Source of the DNA: Selenomonadaceae bacterium
GTDB lineage: Bacteria > Bacillota > Negativicutes > Selenomonadales > Selenomonadaceae
DNA length: 42,742 bases
Direction: 5' to 3'
Assembly (NCBI GenBank): GCA_017470715.1
Contig: JAFUYE010000007.1
Span: forward strand, 1 to 42,742
Made by a program: the position numbers and the translations under genes. Positions 24,109-32,501 of the stretch are shown piece after piece. The notes beneath the pieces are model-generated. The model was not told where the DNA came from, searched no databases, and worked only from the letters and a program-made list of their open reading frames with translations. Numbering within the stretch: position 1 is the stretch's first letter; every line of letters begins with the position of its first letter.

Positions 24109-25450
24109 CGCATTTCTCGATTTCTGCGGCGATTTTGTTGCAAATTCGGTTGAGCTGATTTTTGTCGGCACCTTCCGCCATAACGCGAATCAAAGGCTCC
24201 GTGCCAGAAGGTCTGACCAAAATTCTGCCCGTCGTGCCGAGTTCCGCTTCACCTTCGGCAATCGCAAGCTTAACGGCATCGGAATTTTCGCACGCGGATT
24301 TGTTTTGCACGCGAACATTGATTAAAACTTGCGGATAAGTCGTCATCAACGAATTCAATTTGCTTGCGGATTGATTGGACTTTTTCATTGCCGTCAAAAC
24401 TTGCAACGCGGTAATCAAACCGTCGCCCGTCGTCGAATAATCGGAAAAAATTATGTGCCCCGATTGTTCGCCGCCGAGTTTATGATTTTTTGCGCGCATG
24501 TTTTCAAGGACGTACCTGTCACCTACCGCAGTGATTTCGTAAGCCAAATTCATTTCCGTCAACGCCTGACGAAAGCCGATATTCGACATAACGGTTGTGA
24601 CGACGGTTTTATCGGGCAACGCGCCGACTTTTTGCATGAGTTTGGCGCAAATAACCATGATGTGATCTCCGTCGATAATTTCGCCGCGTTCGTCGACACA
24701 AAGGCACCTGTCAGCGTCGCCGTCGTGAGCAATTCCGATGTCAGCACGATTTTTGAGAACTTCAAGCCGTAAATTTTCCAAATGAGTTGAGCCGCAACCG
24801 TCGTTGATGTTAATTCCGTTCGGTTCGTCGCCGATTTTTATCAAGTTCGCGCCGAGGCGTTCCAAAACTGCGGGCATTGCTTTGAACGCGGCACCGTTCG
24901 CGCAATCCAAAACAATTTTCATTCCGTCGAAACGTTCGCTCGTCGTGCTCATTACGAAGCCGATATAATCTTCCAAAAGGTTTTGTCGACGTTCAATGTG
25001 CCCGACTTCGTTGCCGGTGGGACGGTGAAAAATTTTTCCGTGCTCAATGTCGCGAACAATTTTTTCGATGTCGTCTTCGACTTTGTCGGGGAGTTTGTAA
25101 CCGTCGCCGCCGAAAAATTTAATTCCGTTGTCGTGAAAGGGATTGTGTGACGCGCTGATTACAATTCCTGCCGCCGCGTGCAATTTCCGTGCAAGATATG
25201 CAACCGCAGGAGTCGGAACAATTCCCGCAAGTATCGCATTGCCGCCCGCCGAACAAATTCCCGCGACCAAAGCAGATTCCAACATTTCGCCGGAAATTCT
25301 GGTGTCGCGCCCGATTAAAATTTGCGGTTTGCCTTCGTGATGTTCGCCGAAATAAATTGTTGCCGCTCGCCCCAATCGATACGCCAATTCCGGCTGCAGT
25401 TGAGTATTTGCCTCTCCGCGCACGCCGTCGGTTCCGAACAATCTAGCCAT
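24101..25450 (-). CDS. glmM: Phosphoglucosamine mutase
   Basis: GlmM converts glucosamine-6-phosphate to glucosamine-1-phosphate for peptidoglycan and LPS precursors. The 449-residue product begins ARLFGTDGVRG and contains the phosphoserine loop GIVISASHNP with Ser101, metal-binding DGDADR, the sugar-binding GGEQSGH, and the phosphate-binding RPSGTEPLIRVM. The ATG at 25450 has GGAGGAG upstream. It is the first gene of a six-gene minus-strand run and is probably driven by the extended -10 promoter at 25484-25492. Confidence 0.95.
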   Translation of the reverse strand: MARLFGTDGVRGEANTQLQPELAYRLGRAATIYFGEHHEGKPQILIGRDTRISGEMLESALVAGICSAGGNAILAGIVPTPAVAYLARKLHAAAGIVISASHNPFHDNGIKFFGGDGYKLPDKVEDDIEKIVRDIEHGKIFHRPTGNEVGHIERRQNLLEDYIGFVMSTTSERFDGMKIVLDCANGAAFKAMPAVLERLGANLIKIGDEPNGININDGCGSTHLENLRLEVLKNRADIGIAHDGDADRCLCVDERGEIIDGDHIMVICAKLMQKVGALPDKTVVTTVMSNIGFRQALTEMNLAYEITAVGDRYVLENMRAKNHKLGGEQSGHIIFSDYSTTGDGLITALQVLTAMKKSNQSASKLNSLMTTYPQVLINVRVQNKSACENSDAVKLAIAEGEAELGTTGRILVRPSGTEPLIRVMAEGADKNQLNRICNKIAAEIEKCDA

Positions 25451-25483
25451 CAAATTTCTCCTCCAAATATATTTTTGCGGCGA

Positions 25484-25492
25484 ATTATATCA
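25484..25492 (-). promoter_or_regulatory. Extended -10 promoter of the glmM run
   Basis: On the minus strand TGATATAAT is a perfect extended -10 element, 34 bases before the glmM start. No convincing -35 box is seen. Confidence 0.55.
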
Positions 25493-25627
25493 CACGCACG
25501 GAAAAATTTCGCCCGAAAATCTTCGACGCGATTTTTTTGTTGCACGCTCACGTTCAAGCATTTGTACTTTTTCGGAGCTTGTCACGGTGATAAAATTCAC
25601 GAAAATTCACGGGAAGGAGCCGCGAAC

Positions 25628-27655
25628 ATGCTTAACAATTTGGGCGAACGTTGCAACAAAATTTTGCGTTTCCTGTTGAAGGCGACCGATTTCGTTTCCA
25701 TGCGCGAACTTGCCGAAAAGACAAACGTTTCGCGCCGCAGTGTTTATTACGACATTTGCAACATAAATGATTGGCTTGATTCGCACAATCTGCCGCCGTT
25801 GAAAATTTTGCGCGGCAAGGGAATTTTCATTCCGCCCGACGAAAAAATTTCAATCGACGCGCTTGCCGACGAAAAGGACGACCGCAACGAATATATTTTC
25901 CTGCCGAGCGAACGCGCAAAAATTATCGCGTGCTACATTATTCGCAGCGAAACGCCCGTTTACGTCGAACAGCTTATGGAAGCGTGCCTTGTCAGCCGCA
26001 ACACAATTTTTGCCGACATTCAAATTTTGATTCGGCAACTGCATGAATACAACGCGAAACTTTCTTACGCGCCGAAAACCGGTTACAAAATCACGGGCGA
26101 TGTCATTCACGTTCGCGCACTGTACTTTTTGTTTTTCGATTCGCTCAGGATTTTGTTGGAGCACGGGCAACTTTCGTTTTTCAATCGCGAAGAAATAAAT
26201 TTTTACTTTCGGCGACTCACCGAACTCAAAGCCGAATTGAAAATTGATTACGTCGAAGGAAATTTGTACAGCTTGGCGGCACTGTTGCCGATTATGAAAG
26301 ATTCGACGGACGAACTGAAATTTGTCGGCTTGAAGCGTGAAAAAATTTTCGCGTCGCGGGAGTTTTCGGCTGTGCAAAAATTTTTCCCAGAACTGCGCGA
26401 AGACGAACAAATTTATTTGAGCTTGCATTTGCTCGGCTCGCGGCTGTCGGTGTCGACGGATAAAATTTTCGAGGACAAATCCGATCAATCGATTTACGGC
26501 ATTGTAAAAACTTTGGTCAGCGAATTTGAAAAGACCGCATGCGTTTTCTTTGCCGAACGTGACGAACTTGAACGGGCGTTGTTCATTCATATTCGCTCGT
26601 CGCTGTATCGTTTTCGCTACGGAATTCAGCTCGGCAACCCGATGCGCGAAGACATTGTGCGGGAGTACCCGAATTTATTTAACATCACCAAGAGCGTCAC
26701 GAAATATTTGGAGCAGATGCTCGGCTTGCCCGTCACCGACAGCGAAGTTGCATATTTGACGTTGCATTTCGGCGCGTTCATGAAAATCGCGGAGAAGAAA
26801 AATCCACAGCTGCGAATTCTGATTGTTTGCGTCAACGGCGTGTCGACCGGCAACATGTTGCGTCACGAAATCGAAAAACTTTTGCCCGAAGCAAAAATCG
26901 TCGGGCTTGTGGCGGCGATAGATGCTTTCCGTGCGCAGGAGCTGTGCGACTTGATAATTTCGACCGCGCCGATAAAAAGTATCGTGCCCGCGATTGTCGT
27001 GCACCCGATTTTGACGGACGACGATCGAAAATATATTTTGAATCACCGGCTCGTTCGACATTTTTGGAGCGGCGGACTTGCCGATTCGCTGTTCGAGTCA
27101 ATTCGCAAATACGTCGACAAGAAACATTACGAAGCTGTCAAAAAGGAAATTCAGCTGTGTTTGCAAGGCTCGCATGACACGATTGACTTTGCGGGCGAAT
27201 TTCAGCCGGGCATTTTGGATTGCTTGACGGCGGATAAAATTTCCGTGACGGACGAAAAGTTGACGTGGACGGACGCGATTTATTTTGCGGGCGAATCGTT
27301 GATTCGTGACGGCAGTATCGTCGAAAAATATTTGGACGCAATCATTTCTCAAAGTATGTATTACGGTGCGGGGTACATGTTTATGAACGATTATGTCATG
27401 TTGGCGCACGCGAAACCTCAAGACGGCGTTAATCGGTTGAACTTGTCGCTGACTGTTTTCAAAACGCCCGTGATCTTCAACGAAACGCGGGCGGCAAAAA
27501 TAATTTTCATGCTGTGCGCCGAAGACAACGAACGACATCTGCAAATTCTGAACGACCTGTTGACGTTGGCGACGACGGATGAAAATTTTGAGCGGCTGGC
27601 GACAGCGAACTCGTCGGACGAAATATTATCCATACTGAAAGAAATTTTGCAGTGA
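25628..27655 (+). CDS. PRD-containing transcriptional regulator with EIIB- and EIIA-like domains (BglG/MtlR type)
   Basis: This 675-residue protein has an N-terminal HTH (about 5-60, MRELAEKTNVSRRSVYYDI), a second Mga-like HTH (about 90-165), two PTS regulation domains with histidines at 267 (LSLHLLG) and 380 (LTLHFGA), an EIIB-like domain (VCVNGVSTGNML, Cys near 400) and a C-terminal EIIA domain with His594 (MLAHAKPQDGVNRL). Phosphorylation by PTS proteins sets its activity. It lies just upstream of an ascorbate-family PTS and most likely activates it. The ATG at 25628 has GAAGGAG; a far longer open frame from 25322 is antisense to glmM. Confidence 0.9.
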   Translation: MLNNLGERCNKILRFLLKATDFVSMRELAEKTNVSRRSVYYDICNINDWLDSHNLPPLKILRGKGIFIPPDEKISIDALADEKDDRNEYIFLPSERAKIIACYIIRSETPVYVEQLMEACLVSRNTIFADIQILIRQLHEYNAKLSYAPKTGYKITGDVIHVRALYFLFFDSLRILLEHGQLSFFNREEINFYFRRLTELKAELKIDYVEGNLYSLAALLPIMKDSTDELKFVGLKREKIFASREFSAVQKFFPELREDEQIYLSLHLLGSRLSVSTDKIFEDKSDQSIYGIVKTLVSEFEKTACVFFAERDELERALFIHIRSSLYRFRYGIQLGNPMREDIVREYPNLFNITKSVTKYLEQMLGLPVTDSEVAYLTLHFGAFMKIAEKKNPQLRILIVCVNGVSTGNMLRHEIEKLLPEAKIVGLVAAIDAFRAQELCDLIISTAPIKSIVPAIVVHPILTDDDRKYILNHRLVRHFWSGGLADSLFESIRKYVDKKHYEAVKKEIQLCLQGSHDTIDFAGEFQPGILDCLTADKISVTDEKLTWTDAIYFAGESLIRDGSIVEKYLDAIISQSMYYGAGYMFMNDYVMLAHAKPQDGVNRLNLSLTVFKTPVIFNETRAAKIIFMLCAEDNERHLQILNDLLTLATTDENFERLATANSSDEILSILKEILQ

Positions 27656-27660
27656 ATAAT

Positions 27661-27684
27661 TCTCCCTTCGGGGAGATTTTTTTT
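27661..27684 (+). terminator. Terminator after the PRD regulator
   Basis: TCTCCC and GGGAGA pair around a stable TTCG tetraloop (27661-27676), followed by eight T. Confidence 0.9.
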
Positions 27685-27697
27685 CGCGGTAACGTTG

Positions 27698-27915
27698 CGG
27701 AAATCAGAGGCCGTCACGGATGACGGCCTCGCCCGCGTATTTCGCGTGATGCGAAATTTGCGGGCTAAAAATTGGTGACGAGGCGGCTTTTTCAACGTGA
27801 TAACGCACCGTTCGCCCGCCGCGCAGGCGCGATTTCTTTTGCTACTTTTCTTTGTCGCCAAAGAAAAGTAGATAACAACAAACTCAAAGTTACGAACGCA
27901 TTCAATCGAAGCAAC
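27698..27915 (+). repeat. Dispersed structured repeat, copy B
   Basis: The copy shows GAGGCCGTCA/TGACGGCCTC (27707-27730), nested CCCGC/GCGGG and ATTTCGC/GCGAAAT with loop GTGAT (27732-27764), CGCC/GGCG with loop GCGCA (27817-27829) and CTACTTTTCTTT/AAAGAAAAGTAG (27842-27871), and ends TTCAATCGAAGCAAC (27901-27915). Relative to copy A both sides of each stem change together. It fills most of the 399-base gap between the regulator and the PTS genes, directly after a terminator, in the same direction as the genes. Confidence 0.85.
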
Positions 27916-28009
27916 GACCTTCGACCCTTGCACGAAAACGTTCAATCATTTGGACTTCTAATCTTCGTCGACGTTTGCTATCTTTGCGGCAACGAAATGA
28001 AAGGAGTTG

Positions 28010-28048
28010 ATGCAAATCCGCCACGCCGCTCGAAACCGTAAAACTTGA
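28010..28048 (+). other. Possible 12-codon leader reading frame before the PTS genes
   Basis: ATG at 28010 follows AAAGGAG closely and encodes MQIRHAARNRKT before TGA at 28046-28048. The sequence GAAAGGAGTTGAT around it is repeated at 28047-28059 before the EIIA gene. It may be a short translated leader coupling ribosomes to EIIA, or only a duplicated ribosome binding site. Confidence 0.35.
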
Positions 28049-28054
28049 AAGGAG

Positions 28055-28507
28055 TTGATTGAAATTCTTGAACAGTTTATGACGCCTGAAAGGATTTTGC
28101 TTAATGTGCCTTGTACGGATTGGGAAGACGCGCTCGACAAGGGAGCCGCGCCGCTTCTCGCCGACAAAGTCATCGAAGAATCCTACGTTCAGGCGGTCAA
28201 GGTAAATCATCGTGAAATGCCCTACATGGTTATCGCCAAAGGCATCATGTTGGCACATGCACGACCGGAATGCGGGGCACACAAAATCGGTCTGACGCTC
28301 ATGACGTTGGCAACGCCGATTGAATTTGGCAACGACTTGAATGACCCGGTACGGCTGGTGATAACGCTGGCGACGCCCGACAACAAAAGTCATGTCAAGA
28401 TGTTGGAGGCTCTGACAAATTTCTTGATGGAGCCGGAGCTTTTGGAAAAGTTTTTGTCCGCGACAACGGTCGACGAGGCAATCGGTATATTGAAAGGAGA
28501 TAATTGA
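28055..28507 (+). CDS. PTS EIIA component, ascorbate/galactitol-type
   Basis: EIIA receives phosphate from HPr and passes it to EIIB. The protein of about 150 residues has the EIIA active-site histidine near position 68 (MLAHARPECGAHKIG) and an LLEKFLSATTVDEAIGIL C-terminus. The start is uncertain: the frame is closed at 28046-28048, the TTG at 28055 abuts the AAAGGAG, and an ATT at 28058 has the same spacing as the ATG of the leader frame; the next ATG is only at 28079. EIIB follows one base after the stop. This EIIA resembles the C-terminal EIIA domain of the regulator upstream. Confidence 0.85.
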   Translation: MIEILEQFMTPERILLNVPCTDWEDALDKGAAPLLADKVIEESYVQAVKVNHREMPYMVIAKGIMLAHARPECGAHKIGLTLMTLATPIEFGNDLNDPVRLVITLATPDNKSHVKMLEALTNFLMEPELLEKFLSATTVDEAIGILKGDN

Positions 28508-28508
28508 A

Positions 28509-28790
28509 ATGAAAATTTTGGTTTGTTGCAGCAGCGGTCTCGGAAGCAGTTTCATGATTGAAATGAACATCAAAAAAGTTTTGCAGGAACTCGGCATTGC
28601 GGGTGAAGTCACGCATTGCGATCTTTCCTCGGCGGCAAGTCACAAGTCGGACATCTACGTCGGCACTCGCGACATTGCGGTTCAGCTCGAAGGTTTGGGC
28701 GGCATCGTCGTTTCGCTCAACAACATGATTGACAAAGTTGAGATGAAGAAGAAACTCTCCGAAGCAATCGACAAATTCAACGGCAAATAA
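28509..28790 (+). CDS. PTS EIIB component, ascorbate-type
   Basis: The 93-residue EIIB has the phosphocysteine loop near its N-terminus (ILVCCSSGLGSS, Cys7) and passes phosphate to the substrate transported by the EIIC encoded at 28871. Length and motif fit the SgaB/UlaB group. AAAGGAG lies upstream of the ATG. A hairpin with a T tract follows between this gene and EIIC. Confidence 0.88.
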   Translation: MKILVCCSSGLGSSFMIEMNIKKVLQELGIAGEVTHCDLSSAASHKSDIYVGTRDIAVQLEGLGGIVVSLNNMIDKVEMKKKLSEAIDKFNGK

Positions 28791-28813
28791 TTCCCGAAAT
28801 GATTTTATTCGGT

Positions 28814-28856
28814 GCGGTAACAAGAAACGGTTCGTTCGAGTTGCCGCGTTTTTTTT
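28814..28856 (+). terminator. Intra-operon terminator or attenuator between EIIB and EIIC
   Basis: GCGGTAAC (28814-28821) pairs with GTTGCCGC (28840-28847), with an inner AACG/CGTT stem, followed by eight T (28849-28856). The EIIC ribosome binding site begins immediately after the T tract. Confidence 0.7.
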
Positions 28857-28870
28857 AAGGAGTGATTCTT

Positions 28871-30145
28871 ATGTTGAAGTTCATTCTGGACTTTTTGAGT
28901 GTACCTGCCGTGCTAATCGGTCTGGTATCGTTTATCGGTCTGGTTGCACAGAAAAAAGGCATCTCGGACGTCGTTAAAGGCACCGTCAAAACGATTATGG
29001 GTGTTTTGGTTTTGGGCGGCGGCGCAACTTTGGTCGTCGGAGCGTTGGGGCATTTCGGCAACATGTTCCAATACGGTTTCGGCATAACGGGTGTTGTTCC
29101 GCACAATGAAGCGGTCGTCGGTTTGGCTTTGGAAGAATTCGGCACGCAAACGGCGTTGATTATGGCATTCGGTATGGTTGCCAACGTCATCATTGCTCGT
29201 TTCACGCCGCTGAAATTCATCTTCCTCACGGGTCACCACACACTTTATATGGCGTGCATGATTGGCATCATTCTTTCGGTCGGCGGGCTTGACGGCGCGG
29301 CTTTGGTCACAGTCGGTGCCGTTACGCTCGGATTTATCATGGCGTTGTTTCCTTATCTCGCTCAACCGTTCGTGCAAAAAATCACCGGCAGTGATGATGT
29401 CGGTTTCGGACGTTTCGGGACGTGCGGTTACATTGTTGCGGCTTATGTCGGCAAGTTGCTCGGCAACAAAGATCATTCAACCGAAGAAATAAACTTTCCG
29501 CAGAGTTTAACTTTTCTGCGCGATTCGTCGCTGTCAATCTCGTTGGTAATGTTGGGGCTGTTCTTCGTCGTGGCGATTGCTTGCGGTCCCGAATACGTCG
29601 AACAAAATTTGAGCGGCGGACAAAATTTCTTGGTGTTCTCAATCGTCCAGGCGATAACCTTCGCGGGCGGCGTTTACGTCATTTTATCCGGTGTTCGCTT
29701 AATTCTTGCGGAAATTGTTCCCGCGTTCACGGGCATTGCCACAACAATCCTGCCGAACGCGAAACCCGCGATTGACTGCCCGATCGTTTATCCTTATGCA
29801 CCAAACGCGGTTTTAATCGGATTCTTGTCAAGTTTTGTCGGCGGCGTCATCGGCATGGGCATTTTGTTGGCAATGAATACTCCCGTCAATCCTTTGCCGA
29901 TTATCCTGCCAAGTGTCGTGCCGCACTTCTTCTGCGGAGCGACGGCGGGCGTCTTTGCCAACGCGACGGGCGGTCTGCGCGGTTGCATTTTCGGTTCAAT
30001 GGCTCACGGCGTCTTTATAACGTTCCTGCCCGTGTTGCTTATGCCGGTTCTCGGCAGCCTCGGTTTTGCGAACACGACTTTCAGCGATGCGGATTTCTGT
30101 GTTGTCGGCGCAATTCTCGGCAATATCATCAATCTCATCAAATAA
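28871..30145 (+). CDS. PTS EIIC component, ascorbate (SgaT/UlaA) family
   Basis: This 424-residue integral membrane protein has about ten to twelve hydrophobic segments and matches the UlaA/SgaT type (FLSVPAVLIGLVSFIGLVAQ at the start, TGHHTLYMACM, and QKITGSDDVGFGRFGTCGY). It would transport and, with EIIB, phosphorylate L-ascorbate or a related sugar acid or pentitol. The exact substrate is not proven; the neighbouring transketolase suggests the product enters the pentose phosphate pathway. The ATG at 28871 has AAGGAG at 28857-28862; the GTG at 28862 overlaps it. Confidence 0.9.
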   Translation: MLKFILDFLSVPAVLIGLVSFIGLVAQKKGISDVVKGTVKTIMGVLVLGGGATLVVGALGHFGNMFQYGFGITGVVPHNEAVVGLALEEFGTQTALIMAFGMVANVIIARFTPLKFIFLTGHHTLYMACMIGIILSVGGLDGAALVTVGAVTLGFIMALFPYLAQPFVQKITGSDDVGFGRFGTCGYIVAAYVGKLLGNKDHSTEEINFPQSLTFLRDSSLSISLVMLGLFFVVAIACGPEYVEQNLSGGQNFLVFSIVQAITFAGGVYVILSGVRLILAEIVPAFTGIATTILPNAKPAIDCPIVYPYAPNAVLIGFLSSFVGGVIGMGILLAMNTPVNPLPIILPSVVPHFFCGATAGVFANATGGLRGCIFGSMAHGVFITFLPVLLMPVLGSLGFANTTFSDADFCVVGAILGNIINLIK

Positions 30146-30166
30146 AATCGATAAGGAGGACTTTTC

Positions 30167-31015
30167 ATGGCACCCGAAGAGAAAAAGAAACTCGAACTGT
30201 TCGCCGTCAAAATTCGCGAAGGAATTGTTCAAAGCACACACGCAGCCAAAAGCGGTCACCCCGGCGGAAGTTTGTCGGCGACGGAATATTTCGCTTATCT
30301 TTACGGCAAAGAAATTCGCGTCGACCCGAAAAATCCGAAAGCCGAAAATCGCGACCGTTTTGTTCTGTCGAAAGGTCACTGTTCGCCCGGACTTTATGCG
30401 ACGCTTGCGAACGCGGGATTTTTTCCAGTCGAAGATTTGTTGACGTTGCGCAAACTCGGTTCCTATCTGCAGGGACATCCGAACATGAATTTGACGCCCG
30501 GTGTCGACATGTCAACCGGCTCGCTCGGTCAAGGCATTTCGACTGCTTGCGGTATGGCGAAGGCGGCAAAATTTCTCGGCAAGGACATCAACGTTTACAC
30601 TTTGCTCGGCGACGGCGAACTCGGCGAAGGTCAAGTTTGGGAAGCGACAATGTTCGCGGCACATTACAAACTTGATAACCTTTGCATCGCGGTTGACGTG
30701 AACGGTTTGCAGATTGACGGAAAAACTTCGGACGTGATGAATTCCGCGCCGCTCGACAAAAAATTTTCGGCGTTCGGTTGCAACGTGATTGAAATTGACG
30801 GAAATGACTTCGACGCCTTGGAAAAAGCTTTTGAAACTTTTCACGCGACTCACGACAAACCTACCGCGATTCTTTTGCACACGGTCAAAGGCAAAGGCGT
30901 TTCGTTCATGGAAAATCAAGTCGGTTGGCACGGCAAAGCTCCCAACGATTCCGAATTGCAACAGGCGTTGAGCGAACTTGAATCTGCGCGCAAAAAAATT
31001 TTGGAGGTAGCGTAA
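30167..31015 (+). CDS. Transketolase, N-terminal (TPP-binding) subunit
   Basis: The 282-residue subunit carries the thiamine-diphosphate half of transketolase: SGHPGGSLSATEY near residue 28, LSKGHCSPGLYA, DMSTGSLGQGIS, and the TPP motif GDGELGEGQVWEA. Together with the next gene it makes a split transketolase, common in Firmicutes, for two-carbon transfers in the non-oxidative pentose phosphate pathway. AAGGAGG precedes the ATG. Its position behind the PTS genes suggests the pair is dedicated to the transported substrate. Confidence 0.93.
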   Translation: MAPEEKKKLELFAVKIREGIVQSTHAAKSGHPGGSLSATEYFAYLYGKEIRVDPKNPKAENRDRFVLSKGHCSPGLYATLANAGFFPVEDLLTLRKLGSYLQGHPNMNLTPGVDMSTGSLGQGISTACGMAKAAKFLGKDINVYTLLGDGELGEGQVWEATMFAAHYKLDNLCIAVDVNGLQIDGKTSDVMNSAPLDKKFSAFGCNVIEIDGNDFDALEKAFETFHATHDKPTAILLHTVKGKGVSFMENQVGWHGKAPNDSELQQALSELESARKKILEVA

Positions 31016-31948
31016 ATGGCGGACGTGAAAAAAATTGCAACCCGTGACAGTTACGGCAACGCGCTTGTCGAACTCGGCAAAATCGCGGACAATGTCGTCG
31101 TGCTTGATGCGGATTTGGCGGCGGCGACAAAAACCGGTGTGTTCAAAAAAAATTTTCCCGCTCGGCATTTCGATTGCGGTATCGCCGAATGCAACATGAT
31201 TGACGTGGCGGCGGGCATGTCGACGTTGGGACTTGTGCCCTTCGTGTCGAGTTTCGCAATGTTCGCGGCAGGACGTGCCTTTGAGCAGGTTCGCAACACA
31301 ATCGGCTATCCGCATTTGAATGTTAAAATCTGCGCGACACACGGCGGAATTTCTGTCGGCGAAGACGGGGCAAGTCATCAATGTTGCGAAGATTTTGCGT
31401 TGATGCGTGCAATCCCCGGCATGGTTGTCCTGTCGCCTTCGGACGACGTTGAGGCTCGGCAGATTGTCAAAGCGGCTTACGATTATCGCGGCTGTGTCTA
31501 CGTTCGTTTCGGGCGGGCGGCGACTCCCGTTTATCACGACGAAAATTTTAAATTCCAAATCGGCAAAGGCGAAATTCTGCGCGACGGTTCAGACGTGGCG
31601 ATTATCGCAACGGGAATTTTGGTTACGGAAGCGGTTCACGCGGCGGAAATTTTGTCGACGAAAAATATTTCTGCCCGCGTCATCAACATGGCGACGATTA
31701 AACCGCTTGACGAAGAAATTATTTTGCGGGCGGCGCACGACTGCGGAAAAATTGTCACGGTCGAAGAACACAGCACGATTGGCGGACTCGGCGAAGCGAT
31801 TTCGTCACTGTTGGCGGAAAAATTTCCCGTGCCCGTGAAAAAAATTGGCGTCAACGACAAGTTCGGTCATTCGGGTTCGGCAACGGAGCTTTTGAAAGAA
31901 TTCGGACTTTGCGCGGAAAATATTTCGGCGGTTGCACAAAGTTTTTGA
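31016..31948 (+). CDS. Transketolase, C-terminal (pyrimidine-binding) subunit
   Basis: The 310-residue partner subunit has the pyrimidine-binding and C-terminal domains: RDSYGNALVELGK, CGIAECNMIDVAAGMS, the conserved THGGISVGEDGASHQ, and a final regulatory fold (TVEEHSTIGGLGEAISSL). The ATG follows the stop of the N-terminal subunit with no gap, so both subunits are made in equal amounts. A strong terminator follows. Confidence 0.93.
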   Translation: MADVKKIATRDSYGNALVELGKIADNVVVLDADLAAATKTGVFKKNFPARHFDCGIAECNMIDVAAGMSTLGLVPFVSSFAMFAAGRAFEQVRNTIGYPHLNVKICATHGGISVGEDGASHQCCEDFALMRAIPGMVVLSPSDDVEARQIVKAAYDYRGCVYVRFGRAATPVYHDENFKFQIGKGEILRDGSDVAIIATGILVTEAVHAAEILSTKNISARVINMATIKPLDEEIILRAAHDCGKIVTVEEHSTIGGLGEAISSLLAEKFPVPVKKIGVNDKFGHSGSATELLKEFGLCAENISAVAQSF

Positions 31949-31962
31949 CTTGCGGACAATTC

Positions 31963-31994
31963 AGCTCGAAGAAAATTTTCTTCGGGCTTTTTTT
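31963..31994 (+). terminator. Terminator after the transketolase genes
   Basis: AGCTCGAAGAA (31963-31973) pairs with TTCTTCGGGCT (31978-31988, one G-U) around AATT, followed by a T run ending at 31994. Confidence 0.85.
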
Positions 31995-31995
31995 G

Positions 31996-32024
31996 TTGCA
32001 TAAAATATTTTCACGCGATAAAAT
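31996..32024 (+). promoter_or_regulatory. Putative promoter of the phosphatase/ADP-ribosylglycohydrolase unit
   Basis: TTGCAT (31996-32001) and TAAAAT (32019-32024) are 17 bases apart, directly after the terminator and 43 bases before the first start codon. Confidence 0.6.
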
Positions 32025-32066
32025 TGCCGTCGACAAAAATTTAAAATTTACGGAGGCAATTTTATC

Positions 32067-32495
32067 ATGAAAATTCTTTTTGTTTGTAGCGGAAATACCG
32101 GACGTTCTCCGATGGCGGAATTCATTATGCGGAAGTTGGTTAAGGACGCGGGCTTGAGCGAAAAAATTTCCGTTGACAGTGCCGCAACCAAGGAAGTTAA
32201 AAAAGGCGACCACCTTCACCAAGGCATTGCCGCGAAACTTCGCATGGAAAATATCCCGTTCGAGGTTCATATTGCCCGCACAATCACGAAGGACGATTAC
32301 GATTCAAGCGACATGATTGTTTGCATGGACGACGGCAACGTTGCGCAAGTCAAAACGATTTTCGGCGGCGACCCCGACACGAAAATTTCCAAACTGCTTG
32401 AAGCGGGCATTCCGTGGGACAATAATAATTTCAGTAAGATGTTTGACGACGTAAAGCGCGGGTGTGAAGCTCTATTGAAAAAACTCGGAGGTTGA
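32067..32495 (+). CDS. Low-molecular-weight protein tyrosine phosphatase-like protein
   Basis: The 142-residue product has the phosphate-binding loop CSGNTGRS (Cys7, Arg13) of low-molecular-weight phosphatases and arsenate reductases, at the usual N-terminal place. Such enzymes dephosphorylate protein tyrosine or arginine residues. The usual late Asp-Pro general-acid loop is replaced by IPWDNNNF, so the acid may be shifted or missing. GGAGG precedes the ATG. The ADP-ribosylglycohydrolase gene follows after six bases, so they form one transcript. Confidence 0.85.
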   Translation: MKILFVCSGNTGRSPMAEFIMRKLVKDAGLSEKISVDSAATKEVKKGDHLHQGIAAKLRMENIPFEVHIARTITKDDYDSSDMIVCMDDGNVAQVKTIFGGDPDTKISKLLEAGIPWDNNNFSKMFDDVKRGCEALLKKLGG

Positions 32496-32501
32496 AATTT
32501 T

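Noticed and set aside
27772..28041. Open frame spanning repeat copy B
   Set aside because: It reads through the hairpins of the structured repeat, is not preserved in copies A or C, and lacks a ribosome binding site.
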